DNA of 64,000 bases from Cyclobacteriaceae bacterium (GTDB taxonomy: Bacteria; Bacteroidota; Bacteroidia; Cytophagales; Cyclobacteriaceae): the NCBI GenBank assembly GCA_028285445.1, contig JANQPQ010000044.1, forward strand, positions 1-64,000. Reading direction: 5' to 3'. A model generated the notes under the pieces. The model saw only the letters and a list, made by a program, of their open reading frames with translations, was not told the origin of the DNA and made no database searches. The translations under genes were made by a program, and so were the position numbers. This document shows, in pieces, positions 18,010 through 26,506 of this stretch. How positions within the stretch are numbered: position 1 is the first letter of the stretch; every line of letters starts with the position of its first letter.

Positions 18010-21000
18010 ATTCTTCTGCCTGCCTACTAATAAGTAGTAACCTACAACAAGCAAAATCATGGCTATCACAATTGCTTGCCTGCCGTAACCTGCAGTTTGC
18101 AAGGGGCGATTATCGCCTATGAGAACGAATCCACCCCAATAGAATGGGTGCGACTTGAAAACGTCCGCCTTCTCAAGGTAATCCAGTTTCGCCTGTCTCA
18201 ACGCTTCATCTTTGCTCATACCATTCCCAATATTTTTGTAAAAAAGACTGATCAAATCCTTCGTTGCCTCATCATCGACATCCCAATGAGACATGACAAT
18301 GCTTGGACAGCCCCCGTATGCAAATGCCCTTGCCAGGCTAATAATCCCCTCGCCATTCACCAATTTCCCGTAGCCCGTATTGCACGCGCTTAGTACCGCC
18401 AATTGGGCGTTCAATTGCAAATTGTACAGTTCGTAAGTGTGTAAGTACCCATCTGTGGAGTCAGATCTGCTAAATACAAATTTCGAATTAAGAGGGTTTT
18501 CGTCATCAACTATTGCATGCATGGCTAGGTGAACGATTTGGTAATCGGAGACAATAGATTTGAATTCAGGTTCTGTGGCCTGGTTACCAGTTAGGGTGCG
18601 TCCTTCGAATATTTTCGCCGCCGCGGAAACTTCATCATCATTCCAAGCTAATTCAGAAACCTCGCTTCTGAAGGGGCCTAAAGCTTGGTCATCCTGGTAT
18701 TCCGTTGCTGTGTAACTGGGTGCGAAACCTACGTACTTTATATTCTCACTAGAAGCTATTTCTTGAGGGTTAAGGATCAAAGTGGAAGAAAATCCATACT
18801 GAATTATAAAATCTCTTACCAAATATTGGAGATCGCTAAAACCAGCATCTGCCGTAGCGGGAGCTGATAGAATGGCCTCGAAGGGCAAATAACCAATAGT
18901 CCCATCTGGTATTATCTTCAGCCTTTTTGGTTTTGCCATTGGGCCCCCTAGAGCCTTTTGTAAAAGAATTTGGTAGAGCCTGGAAGCTACATCCGAATAA
19001 GGAACTATTTTGGAGAATAAGTCTTTAGACCTGGGATTAATTAACTCTCTAAATTCCTCGATCAAAGATCGAAGCTCGGCACCGTCCTTCGATGTTACTA
19101 CTTTCGCTTCGGTATTAGATAAAACGAATGAGACTAATGACGTATCGCTTGTGGTGTATGAGATCAGCAGATCATCTTCCTGCAATTTTTCCTGATAGCT
19201 CGATATTTCTAAGTCAATGAGGTGATACTTCGCCTCGAAATAACTGGGATAGTCGCGTTCAAGTAGTGAGATCAGTTCATCGTACTGTTGTCTAATGCCT
19301 ATTAGTTTGTCGGTAACTGTTTGTAAAATGAGTTCATTGGGATCTTCCCTATTTCTGGCATTAGAGAGTTGAACAGAATAAAATGACTGATCTGCCTTCA
19401 ATCTTTCTTCTAGTCGCAATAGGGAGTCTGGTATTTGCAGAAATGCTAAAGCTGTGGATTCATACAAATGTTGGCTTAGCACCCTTGACTTACCTCGCTC
19501 TTGGAAATAAAAGGCCCAGTCTAAGAAATCAGCATTTTCTGTGCGATGATAAAGCTTCAGCGCTGATTGCATCCCACCCCTGTAAAGATCTACGGCTCCA
19601 CTGTTGATGGCGATTCGATCTTGCTGGCCAAATTGATAGCGCTGCATGTTTGTAAGTATGGTGTCTGCCTTTTGGTAAGACTCGAAAGCCAGATCAAGTT
19701 GCTGTTGGGAGTTTGAATTTGTGAATAATAGATCATGTGCCTGGGCCTTTCCAATCATTGAACTAAGCAATTGGAGCGGAGAAAGGTTATAATAATAGAA
19801 TTCTCCAGGATTAATACCCACCCTATCTCTAAGATTTAGGGAAATTGCCTGTGTAAAGGATGACAAGGCAGAGTCGGCTTCACCAAGTCTTAACAACAGT
19901 TTCCCCAATTCGTTAAGCCCTTCAAACCTGATTATATGCAGGCCTCCTAAGTGAGTCTTGTTTATCTCTAAGCTTCGATTGAGGATTCTTCGAGCTGATA
20001 TCAAATCGCCTTTTGCCTGCAATATTTTACTTTGAATAATTTGAATTTCACCCAAGCGGCTATGATTGGGATTTAAATCAGTTAAAACTTTCACCGCAAG
20101 CAGGCTATACCTCCAGGCGGAATCTAACTCACCCAGTTGAAGAAAAGCTGTCGACATGCCAATAGAATTGTATCCCAAATCATCGGGCACGAGTCCTGTC
20201 TTCTCCAAATAACTCATCCCTTTACGATAGTTCTCAACAGCCGATTCGTAATCTTCCTTTGCAACGAATAAGTCTCCTAAATGACCGTAGTGGTTTGCAG
20301 CATCGGGGTGCGGCTCATCCTTAAACAATTCCTCCCGAATTTGTTTAGATTTCTCGAAGTATATTTCTGCCTCTTGATATAACCCTTTTGACACCAAAGC
20401 TGCGCCAAGGTTGCCATAAGAATCCGCAGTGAACTTGCTTAACTCCCCAAAAGTTTCAAGTCTGGCCTGCAGCGCATTGGAGTGATAGTAAATGGCGGAA
20501 TCCAAATAACCTCTTTTTGAATACATGAAACCGATATTGTTATAAGACTCGGCTATATCTCGATGAGATTCTCCTAATATTTGCCGTCGAATTTCCAGTG
20601 CTCTCTTAAAATAGGCGACAGCCTTGTCTTCATCGCCCAGTGCTGAATAGGCATAACCTAAATTATTAATGCCCTGGGCGGTACCTGGGTCTATCTCGCC
20701 ATAATGCAACAAATCTATCTCTGTGGATTTGTTATAATACCATATGGTGGAATCGAACCGACCCTTATACCAATAGACATTGCCAATATTCCCAAGTGGA
20801 GCGCTCAACATCCTATGCGTACTATCGCCGGATGAGAACCAAAGAGCTACTGACTTTCTAAAGTGAAACAAGGCAGTATCAAATGAGGCCTTATGGTAAT
20901 AGGCCTGCCCAAAATTATTGTGTTGACGCGCAAGCTCCTCCGTGTTTTCCCCATCAAGGTTGAGAATGCTAATTGCCTTGGAATGGTGATAAAAAGCTGA

Positions 21001-21375
21001 ATCGAATTGGTTCTTATAACTGTAGACTGTTCCAGCTCGACCATGCGCCTGGGCCACTATCTTGTGATTCGGTGCAATCTTATCTTCACTCTCTTCGATA
21101 ACTCTCAATGCAAGGCTCTTACAACCATCTAAATCGCTGGCTAGCCACAGATTTCCCGATATCTCTATCTGCATTTCAAAGTACTTCTCCCAAACTTCAT
21201 GGGCCTCGTATATTGTGGCAGCACTTTGAAAGTAAAATGTGGCGCTATCGTAGTCAAATTTATCTAATTGCTCATAGGCCTTTCGAATCAACCCATTGGT
21301 TTTAGCCGTATCTAGTTGTTGTGAATTTGTGACCCCACACAGTAGGGTGAGGACCAAAACTGACAAAAATCTCAT
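17998..21375 (-). CDS. Secreted TPR-CHAT protein
   Basis: From the ATG at 21375 the protein is 1125 residues with a Sec signal (MRFLSVLVLTLLCGVTNSQ); the in-frame ATG at 21414 would add 13 residues ahead of it. About ten tetratricopeptide repeats fill residues 60-470 (for example YNNIGFMYSKRGYLDSAIYY), with a linker of helices, then a complete CHAT domain near the C-terminus with His in IVHLAMHA and Cys in LSACNTG. It ends with a membrane helix (AIVIAMILLVVGYYLLVG) and a short basic tail, so the peptidase would face the periplasm if the signal is cleaved. Substrate and trigger are unknown. It is a paralogue of the partial gene at the left edge, which has the same order of parts. Confidence 0.9.
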   Translation of the reverse strand: MRFLSVLVLTLLCGVTNSQQLDTAKTNGLIRKAYEQLDKFDYDSATFYFQSAATIYEAHEVWEKYFEMQIEISGNLWLASDLDGCKSLALRVIEESEDKIAPNHKIVAQAHGRAGTVYSYKNQFDSAFYHHSKAISILNLDGENTEELARQHNNFGQAYYHKASFDTALFHFRKSVALWFSSGDSTHRMLSAPLGNIGNVYWYKGRFDSTIWYYNKSTEIDLLHYGEIDPGTAQGINNLGYAYSALGDEDKAVAYFKRALEIRRQILGESHRDIAESYNNIGFMYSKRGYLDSAIYYHSNALQARLETFGELSKFTADSYGNLGAALVSKGLYQEAEIYFEKSKQIREELFKDEPHPDAANHYGHLGDLFVAKEDYESAVENYRKGMSYLEKTGLVPDDLGYNSIGMSTAFLQLGELDSAWRYSLLAVKVLTDLNPNHSRLGEIQIIQSKILQAKGDLISARRILNRSLEINKTHLGGLHIIRFEGLNELGKLLLRLGEADSALSSFTQAISLNLRDRVGINPGEFYYYNLSPLQLLSSMIGKAQAHDLLFTNSNSQQQLDLAFESYQKADTILTNMQRYQFGQQDRIAINSGAVDLYRGGMQSALKLYHRTENADFLDWAFYFQERGKSRVLSQHLYESTALAFLQIPDSLLRLEERLKADQSFYSVQLSNARNREDPNELILQTVTDKLIGIRQQYDELISLLERDYPSYFEAKYHLIDLEISSYQEKLQEDDLLISYTTSDTSLVSFVLSNTEAKVVTSKDGAELRSLIEEFRELINPRSKDLFSKIVPYSDVASRLYQILLQKALGGPMAKPKRLKIIPDGTIGYLPFEAILSAPATADAGFSDLQYLVRDFIIQYGFSSTLILNPQEIASSENIKYVGFAPSYTATEYQDDQALGPFRSEVSELAWNDDEVSAAAKIFEGRTLTGNQATEPEFKSIVSDYQIVHLAMHAIVDDENPLNSKFVFSRSDSTDGYLHTYELYNLQLNAQLAVLSACNTGYGKLVNGEGIISLARAFAYGGCPSIVMSHWDVDDEATKDLISLFYKNIGNGMSKDEALRQAKLDYLEKADVFKSHPFYWGGFVLIGDNRPLQTAGYGRQAIVIAMILLVVGYYLLVGRQKNSQA

Positions 21376-21438
21376 CCTTTGGAATATCTGTTTAAACCAA
21401 ATTAAATAAAACACCCTCTAATGTCTAATTTTGTATAA

Positions 21439-22488
21439 ATGTCAGAATCACAGCAAGACATCCGCAAACTCACTCTTGAGCAGCTCCAAGACTACTTCAC
21501 TAGCAATGGCCAAGCCCCCTTCCGCGCAAAGCAGGTTTACGAGTGGCTTTGGAAGAAATCTGCAAAGGATTTTGACGATATGACCAACCTCTCCCTCTCT
21601 GTGAGGGAAAAGCTTAAAGCCGATTTTATCATTAAGCAAATGGAGGTTGATACAATGCAACGAAGTACTGACGGCACCATCAAAAATGCGCTGCAACTGC
21701 ACGATGGTCTTCGGGTGGAATCAGTTTTGATACCTACCAAAAAACGGATAACTGCTTGCATCTCGTCTCAAGTGGGCTGCAGCCTCGATTGCCATTTCTG
21801 CGCCACGGCTCGCCTCAAGAAGATGCGCAATTTAGACCCGGATGAGATTTATGATCAGGTGGTTACTATCCATGAACAAAGTATGGAATACCATCACAGG
21901 CCGCTAACCAACATTGTCTACATGGGAATGGGTGAGCCCCTGTTGAATTACCACAATGTGTTAGCCTCAATTGAGAAAATTACTTCTCCGAAAGGACTGG
22001 GCATGTCGCCCAAGCGCATCACTTTGTCAACAGTTGGCTTGGCCAAAATGATCAGGAAACTTGCTGACGATACTGTGAAATTTAACCTGGCGGTTTCATT
22101 GCATTCGGCTATTGATCGTACCCGGTCAGAGATTATGCCCATCAACTTAAAAAATCCCATTGCCGACCTCCAGGCATCACTTGAGTATTGGTATAAGCTT
22201 ACAAAACGAAGAGTTACATTCGAGTATGTTATTTGGAAGGGCATTAACGACGATGAAGAGCACCTTTCGGCACTTGTAAAACTCTGTAAGCGAGTTCCCA
22301 CTAAAGTCAACCTTATTCAATACAACTCAATAGACGATCCAAGGTTTGAGCAAGCTAGTGCAGAGAAAGTAGATATGTATGTACAAGGATTAACGGATAG
22401 CCGCATTGTGGCAAAAGTAAGAAGAAGTCGTGGTCAGGATATTGATGCAGCCTGCGGTCAATTGGCTAATAAATCTGTTGTGAATTGA
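21439..22488 (+). CDS. rlmN: RlmN dual-specificity 23S rRNA/tRNA C2-methyltransferase
   Basis: Radical-SAM enzyme that methylates C2 of A2503 in 23S rRNA and of A37 in some tRNAs. The iron-sulfur cluster cysteines are C114, C118 and C121 (GCSLDCHFC). The methyl-carrying Cys of the C-terminal region is Cys339 in DAACGQL. GMGEPLLN is the SAM-contacting GGE-like motif. Length (349 residues) is normal. An exact -7 match (TAATTTTG, 21426-21433) lies directly before the ATG without a -33 partner, so a very short leader is possible but unproven. It diverges from the TPR-CHAT gene. Confidence 0.97.
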   Translation: MSESQQDIRKLTLEQLQDYFTSNGQAPFRAKQVYEWLWKKSAKDFDDMTNLSLSVREKLKADFIIKQMEVDTMQRSTDGTIKNALQLHDGLRVESVLIPTKKRITACISSQVGCSLDCHFCATARLKKMRNLDPDEIYDQVVTIHEQSMEYHHRPLTNIVYMGMGEPLLNYHNVLASIEKITSPKGLGMSPKRITLSTVGLAKMIRKLADDTVKFNLAVSLHSAIDRTRSEIMPINLKNPIADLQASLEYWYKLTKRRVTFEYVIWKGINDDEEHLSALVKLCKRVPTKVNLIQYNSIDDPRFEQASAEKVDMYVQGLTDSRIVAKVRRSRGQDIDAACGQLANKSVVN

Positions 22489-22530
22489 ATGTTACGAGCT
22501 CAACCCAAACTCGCAAAACTAAACCAGACA

Positions 22531-23427
22531 CTATTTCTTACTAGCATTAAAAAGCTTCTGCTTCTCTTCCTTGCTTAGGCTTTCATAGCCTGATTGCGAG
22601 ATCTTATCAAGAATAGCATCTATTTCCTCTTGCTCAACTTTCGAGGAATTAGCTGCCTTCGCTTTGGGCTTTGATCTGGTGGCAGAACCTCCCTTGCTGT
22701 AGCTCACCTTAATTTTCGATTGCCGTGTAAAGAAGCTTTTGAAGAAGCCGATAATACCCATTACCCAATTGCCAATATCAGTTCCTCTCTGTAGCTGCTT
22801 TATATACAAGTATCCGATTATGGCTCCGCCAAGATGGGCAATCTCACCGCCGGCATTAAATCCTTTCGAATTAATGAATGAGGTAAATACGAAGAAAATG
22901 GCGATGTACTTTATTCGTACCGGGCCTAAAAAGAGGAGAAAGAAAGTATAATTAGGCATGAAGGTGGCGGCTCCAACTACAACTCCAAAAACTCCCGCCG
23001 ATGCCCCAACAAGAGCGCTCTCCGCTACTCTCGCGGGAAAAAACAAGTTGTAGAGTATGATATACAGAACACCTCCGGCTATTCCTCCAAGTACGTATAG
23101 CTTAATTACCTTCTCACTACCCAAGAACTCGGCTACTATCCTTCCAAACCAATAAAGGAAAAGCATATTCATGAAGATGTGCCAAAAGTCCCAATGGAGG
23201 AACATGTAGGTAACCCAAGTCCAGGGCTTCACAATCATGTTGGAGAGATTTGACGGCAGGCCACCAAATTCATACATCAAAGTAGCCATTGAGTCGCCAG
23301 ACAAAAAGACGCCAAAAACCCTCACTGCAGCCCAAATAATTACGTTGATAAGGATCAACTGCACATGAGCATTATTTGGCTTATTGAATGCGTTCTTGAA
23401 ATCGTCTACTATACTTCCTCCGTTCAT
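22531..23427 (-). CDS. Rhomboid-family intramembrane serine protease
   Basis: A 298-residue polytopic membrane protein of the rhomboid family, which cleaves substrates within the membrane. The catalytic Ser is in GASAGVFG and the catalytic His in EIAHLGGAIIGY; HIFMNMLFLYWFG carries the His-Asn oxyanion region. A soluble C-terminal tail of about 90 residues (Ser/Lys/Ala-rich, then a helix EIDAILDKISQSGYESLSKEEKQKLF) follows the membrane core. This tail matches the small helical domain seen at the end of many Bacteroidota rhomboids. Its start overlaps the stop of the upstream rhomboid by one base (TAATG), so they are translationally coupled. Confidence 0.92.
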   Translation of the reverse strand: MNGGSIVDDFKNAFNKPNNAHVQLILINVIIWAAVRVFGVFLSGDSMATLMYEFGGLPSNLSNMIVKPWTWVTYMFLHWDFWHIFMNMLFLYWFGRIVAEFLGSEKVIKLYVLGGIAGGVLYIILYNLFFPARVAESALVGASAGVFGVVVGAATFMPNYTFFLLFLGPVRIKYIAIFFVFTSFINSKGFNAGGEIAHLGGAIIGYLYIKQLQRGTDIGNWVMGIIGFFKSFFTRQSKIKVSYSKGGSATRSKPKAKAANSSKVEQEEIDAILDKISQSGYESLSKEEKQKLFNASKK

Positions 23428-24233
23428 TATCTGTAATCCGTACCTGACTTCCGCCAGAACATAATCATAATATATGCGAATACCATTCCACCGAGGTGGG
23501 CAAGGTGAGCTACATTATCACCCGGGCTTCTTTCAAAGCTGGAATAAACTGCGATGCCCCCCAATATAAGCGCCAACCATTTCATTTTGACCGGAATCGG
23601 TGGAATTAACAGCATGATGGTCATATTAGGAAACAGCAACGCACAAGCCATCAGCAGCCCATAAATTGCGCCGGAGGCACCAACCATGGAGCTCCTCGAT
23701 TTTTGCATTGCCAGTGCCCTAAGCATTTCCTTGCTCTCAGCTATATACCTTGGATTGTTCGGATTCTCCTCGTAACTCTCAATGAACTCATACCATTGTC
23801 GATATGCTATCCTGGACTCGTCTAGTATAATCTTCGTAAAAGCCTCAGGGCTTGGGTTTAGTTGGTAGTCTGTTACTTTGCTTTCAAAACTTTGACTACC
23901 AATGAAATTAATGCTGGCGTATATAACGGCCGCTCCGATGCCGGTTCCCAGGTAAAAAACCAAAAATCTGTTTGAGCCCCAAAAATTTTCCAGAAATCCT
24001 CCGAAAACTATCAGGCCAATCATATTAAAAAGAATATGGCCCCAGCCGCGTAAGCTATGGCCAAACATGTAGGTAAAGAATTGATAAGGATAGAAGTACT
24101 CCGAATCTATGGGGTAAAGGGCAATAAGCGTATTGATATTAAAGCTGGAGCTTTGGGTAAACGTGCCTATTAAATAAACGCCAACGTTTACAATCAAAAG
24201 GCCCTTAACCATTGGTGTCAGTCGTCCAAACAT
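23427..24233 (-). CDS. Rhomboid-family intramembrane serine protease
   Basis: A 268-residue rhomboid with Ser in GASGAIYG and His in AHLAHLGGM, both expected for activity; HILFNMIGLIVFGG is the conserved helix-2 motif. Between the third and fourth membrane helices there is a charged insert of about 80 residues (residues 118-180), common in Bacteroidota rhomboids. It starts one base after the mutL stop and is coupled to a second rhomboid downstream. The link with mutL is probably only operon position, as no functional tie is known to me. Confidence 0.92.
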   Translation of the reverse strand: MFGRLTPMVKGLLIVNVGVYLIGTFTQSSSFNINTLIALYPIDSEYFYPYQFFTYMFGHSLRGWGHILFNMIGLIVFGGFLENFWGSNRFLVFYLGTGIGAAVIYASINFIGSQSFESKVTDYQLNPSPEAFTKIILDESRIAYRQWYEFIESYEENPNNPRYIAESKEMLRALAMQKSRSSMVGASGAIYGLLMACALLFPNMTIMLLIPPIPVKMKWLALILGGIAVYSSFERSPGDNVAHLAHLGGMVFAYIMIMFWRKSGTDYR

Positions 24234-24234
24234 C

Positions 24235-26064
24235 TTATTTTCCGAAAAAGCTAGCTATCTTATAAAGGTCCAATATATAATATATCAACTGGCCGCCGGG
24301 GCTATAATTCGGATTTTCGCAACCAAAGAGCTGATCTATCATTGTATTCATTTCTTCCACGCTTAAGGCGTTACCTGGCTTTATCGCCGAACGCTTGGCA
24401 ATTGACCTTGCCAGGTTCTCTTTCGTAGGAATTGATAGTTCTGATTTATTCTCTTTGAACTGCTCGAGAAGGCCATCAAATAGCTCTTTCTCATTACCAT
24501 GGGCAATATCAGCAGGAACACCATGAATAACAACACTGTTCTTGCCAAAAATCTCAAACACAAAACCCAACGACTCTATCTCTTCTTTCAGTTCCATAAC
24601 GAGGGCGAAGTCTGAAATGTTTAAATCTATGGTTTGCGGAAAAAGAGACTGTTGAGAGGCTCCATTACGGTTTTCAAGATGGGTTAAATATTTTTCGAAT
24701 AGTATCCTCTCGTGCGCCGCCTGCTGATCGATGAACATCATCCCAGACTTTACCTGCTTGCCTATATAAGTATTGTGGATCTGAAATGCTGCTTTGTATT
24801 TATCACCAGAAGAGAACTCCTTGCTACTTAGTTCTTTCGGGTCTATTTGGTTGGCTGCACTTTCAAATGTGAGGGAGAAATTGCCGACATCTGAATCCTT
24901 CGGTCCCTCCAAGCCCTCGAAGAGTTTTTCCCAGTTCTCCTTATTGGCCTTATCGGCAGGATTATTCTTGAACTGAGCATAGTCGCGATCTTGAAGATTG
25001 AGGCCCTCTCCTTTGCTTCTATCTGGCCCAAGATTAAAATTTACATCATGGTCGAAGTCGATACTAGGTGACAGGTTGTGTGTACCCAACGCCTGCTTTA
25101 CGGCAGCTCTCACAATACCATAAACTGTCCTTTCATCCTCAAACTTTATTTCTGTTTTGGTTGGATGCACATTAATGTCGATACTCTTTGGGTCGATTTC
25201 AATAAAGAGGACATAGAAGGGATAGCTCCCATCGGGAATCAAACCTTCATAGGCATTGTAAACTGCATGGTTCAGGTAGTTATTCTTAATGAACCGTTTA
25301 TTGACGAAGAAGTACTGCTCTCCTCTCGTTTTCTTCGCAAACTCTGGTTTGCCAATGTAGCCATGCACCTTGATGTGAGGAGTGTCTTCCTCACAGGCAG
25401 CCAACTGTTCTTTATAATTCTTACCAAAAATGCGAACGATGCGTTGACTAAGCTTTCCTTTAGGAAGATTAAATGTCTCAAGGTCATTTTGAAACAGAGA
25501 GAATTCAATCTCAGGATGAGATAATGCGACTCGTTGAAACTCCTCAATAATGTGCTTCATCTCCACCGGGTTCGACTTTAAGAAATTCCTTCTCGCTGGC
25601 ACATTAAAGAAAAGGTTCTTAACGCTAATGGAAGTACCCTCATTAGTAGCCTCAGGCTCTTGTTTCTTGAATTCTGAACCTTCAATAGCCACTGCAGTCC
25701 CCAGTTCACGCTCCTTCGTTTTTGTTACTAACTCTAATTGCGAAACTGCGGCTATGGAGGCTAAGGCCTCTCCTCGAAAGCCCATAGTGTTTATCTTGAA
25801 GAGGTCTTCACTGGCACGGATTTTAGAGGTGGCATGCCGTTCAAAACTCATACGGGCATCTGTCTCGGTCATGCCATGGCCATTGTCAATTACTTTGATC
25901 AGTGTTTTGCCTGCCTCTTTAATTATTACAGTAATAGATGTGCTGCCGGCATCGATGGAATTCTCCAATAGCTCCTTGACAACAGACGCTGGTCGTTGTA
26001 CTACCTCGCCGGCCGCTATTTGGTTGGCTAGCGAATCAGGCAGTAATCTTATGACGTCCGACAT
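24235..26064 (-). CDS. mutL: DNA mismatch repair protein MutL
   Basis: GHKL ATPase that couples MutS recognition to excision in mismatch repair. The N-terminal ATPase motifs are clear: ELLENSIDAG, DNGHGM, TMGFRGEALASI and GTSISVKNLFFNVPARRNFLKS. The C-terminal domain has DQQAAHERILFE, the DQHAx2Ex4E endonuclease motif with Gln for His, so this MutL is probably a nicking type as in organisms without MutH. Length 609 is usual. It is in an operon: a small membrane protein gene lies 6 bases upstream and two rhomboid genes follow. Confidence 0.98.
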   Translation of the reverse strand: MSDVIRLLPDSLANQIAAGEVVQRPASVVKELLENSIDAGSTSITVIIKEAGKTLIKVIDNGHGMTETDARMSFERHATSKIRASEDLFKINTMGFRGEALASIAAVSQLELVTKTKERELGTAVAIEGSEFKKQEPEATNEGTSISVKNLFFNVPARRNFLKSNPVEMKHIIEEFQRVALSHPEIEFSLFQNDLETFNLPKGKLSQRIVRIFGKNYKEQLAACEEDTPHIKVHGYIGKPEFAKKTRGEQYFFVNKRFIKNNYLNHAVYNAYEGLIPDGSYPFYVLFIEIDPKSIDINVHPTKTEIKFEDERTVYGIVRAAVKQALGTHNLSPSIDFDHDVNFNLGPDRSKGEGLNLQDRDYAQFKNNPADKANKENWEKLFEGLEGPKDSDVGNFSLTFESAANQIDPKELSSKEFSSGDKYKAAFQIHNTYIGKQVKSGMMFIDQQAAHERILFEKYLTHLENRNGASQQSLFPQTIDLNISDFALVMELKEEIESLGFVFEIFGKNSVVIHGVPADIAHGNEKELFDGLLEQFKENKSELSIPTKENLARSIAKRSAIKPGNALSVEEMNTMIDQLFGCENPNYSPGGQLIYYILDLYKIASFFGK

Positions 26065-26070
26065 CTACTA

Positions 26071-26436
26071 TTATAATGTTCTGCGAAATCTTAAATAAAC
26101 GTAAAACGCGACCGTCGCTAACAGCCCGTAGAGGGCGACGTTCCCATAGTAGATATATCCGAAAATACCACCGGTAAGAATTACTACTAATACAGCTTGC
26201 GGCATGCCGCTTTTGCTGGTCACTGGTTGCCGTTGTCTGCGGCGAGCGAAGGCGTCAGAAATTCGGGTTGTATGTTGGTCTGAAAGCTCTGCATCCATCT
26301 CCCTGCGTTCAGCAGCCAGCTCCTGTTTGGCCTTGGAAATCCTCTGCTCAATATCTTCTTTTACCGGGTCATAGTACCGCGGTTCAAATCGAAATCTTTG
26401 ATGCTTAGGAACTCGTAGAATGGACGGTAATTTCAT
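26071..26436 (-). CDS. Small membrane protein of unknown function
   Basis: A 121-residue protein: a basic N-terminal half (KLPSILRVPKHQRFRFEPRYYDPVKEDIEQRI, with a helical Glu/Arg-rich stretch through residue 65) and two closely spaced hydrophobic segments (VLVVILTGGIFGYIYYG and LYGLLATVAFYVYL) at the C-terminus. The conserved-looking RFRFEPRYYDP segment is found in a small Bacteroidota family often next to mutL as I recall, but its role is not known. It is the first gene of the mutL-rhomboid set. A -7 match (TATTTTTG on the minus strand, 26468-26461) sits 25 bases before the start. Confidence 0.8.
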   Translation of the reverse strand: MKLPSILRVPKHQRFRFEPRYYDPVKEDIEQRISKAKQELAAERREMDAELSDQHTTRISDAFARRRQRQPVTSKSGMPQAVLVVILTGGIFGYIYYGNVALYGLLATVAFYVYLRFRRTL

Positions 26437-26506
26437 AACTCAACCGAATTTCTTACCTAACAAAAATACGTTATTTTTACCCCAATAGTAAATCAGAAGC
26501 GGCCTT

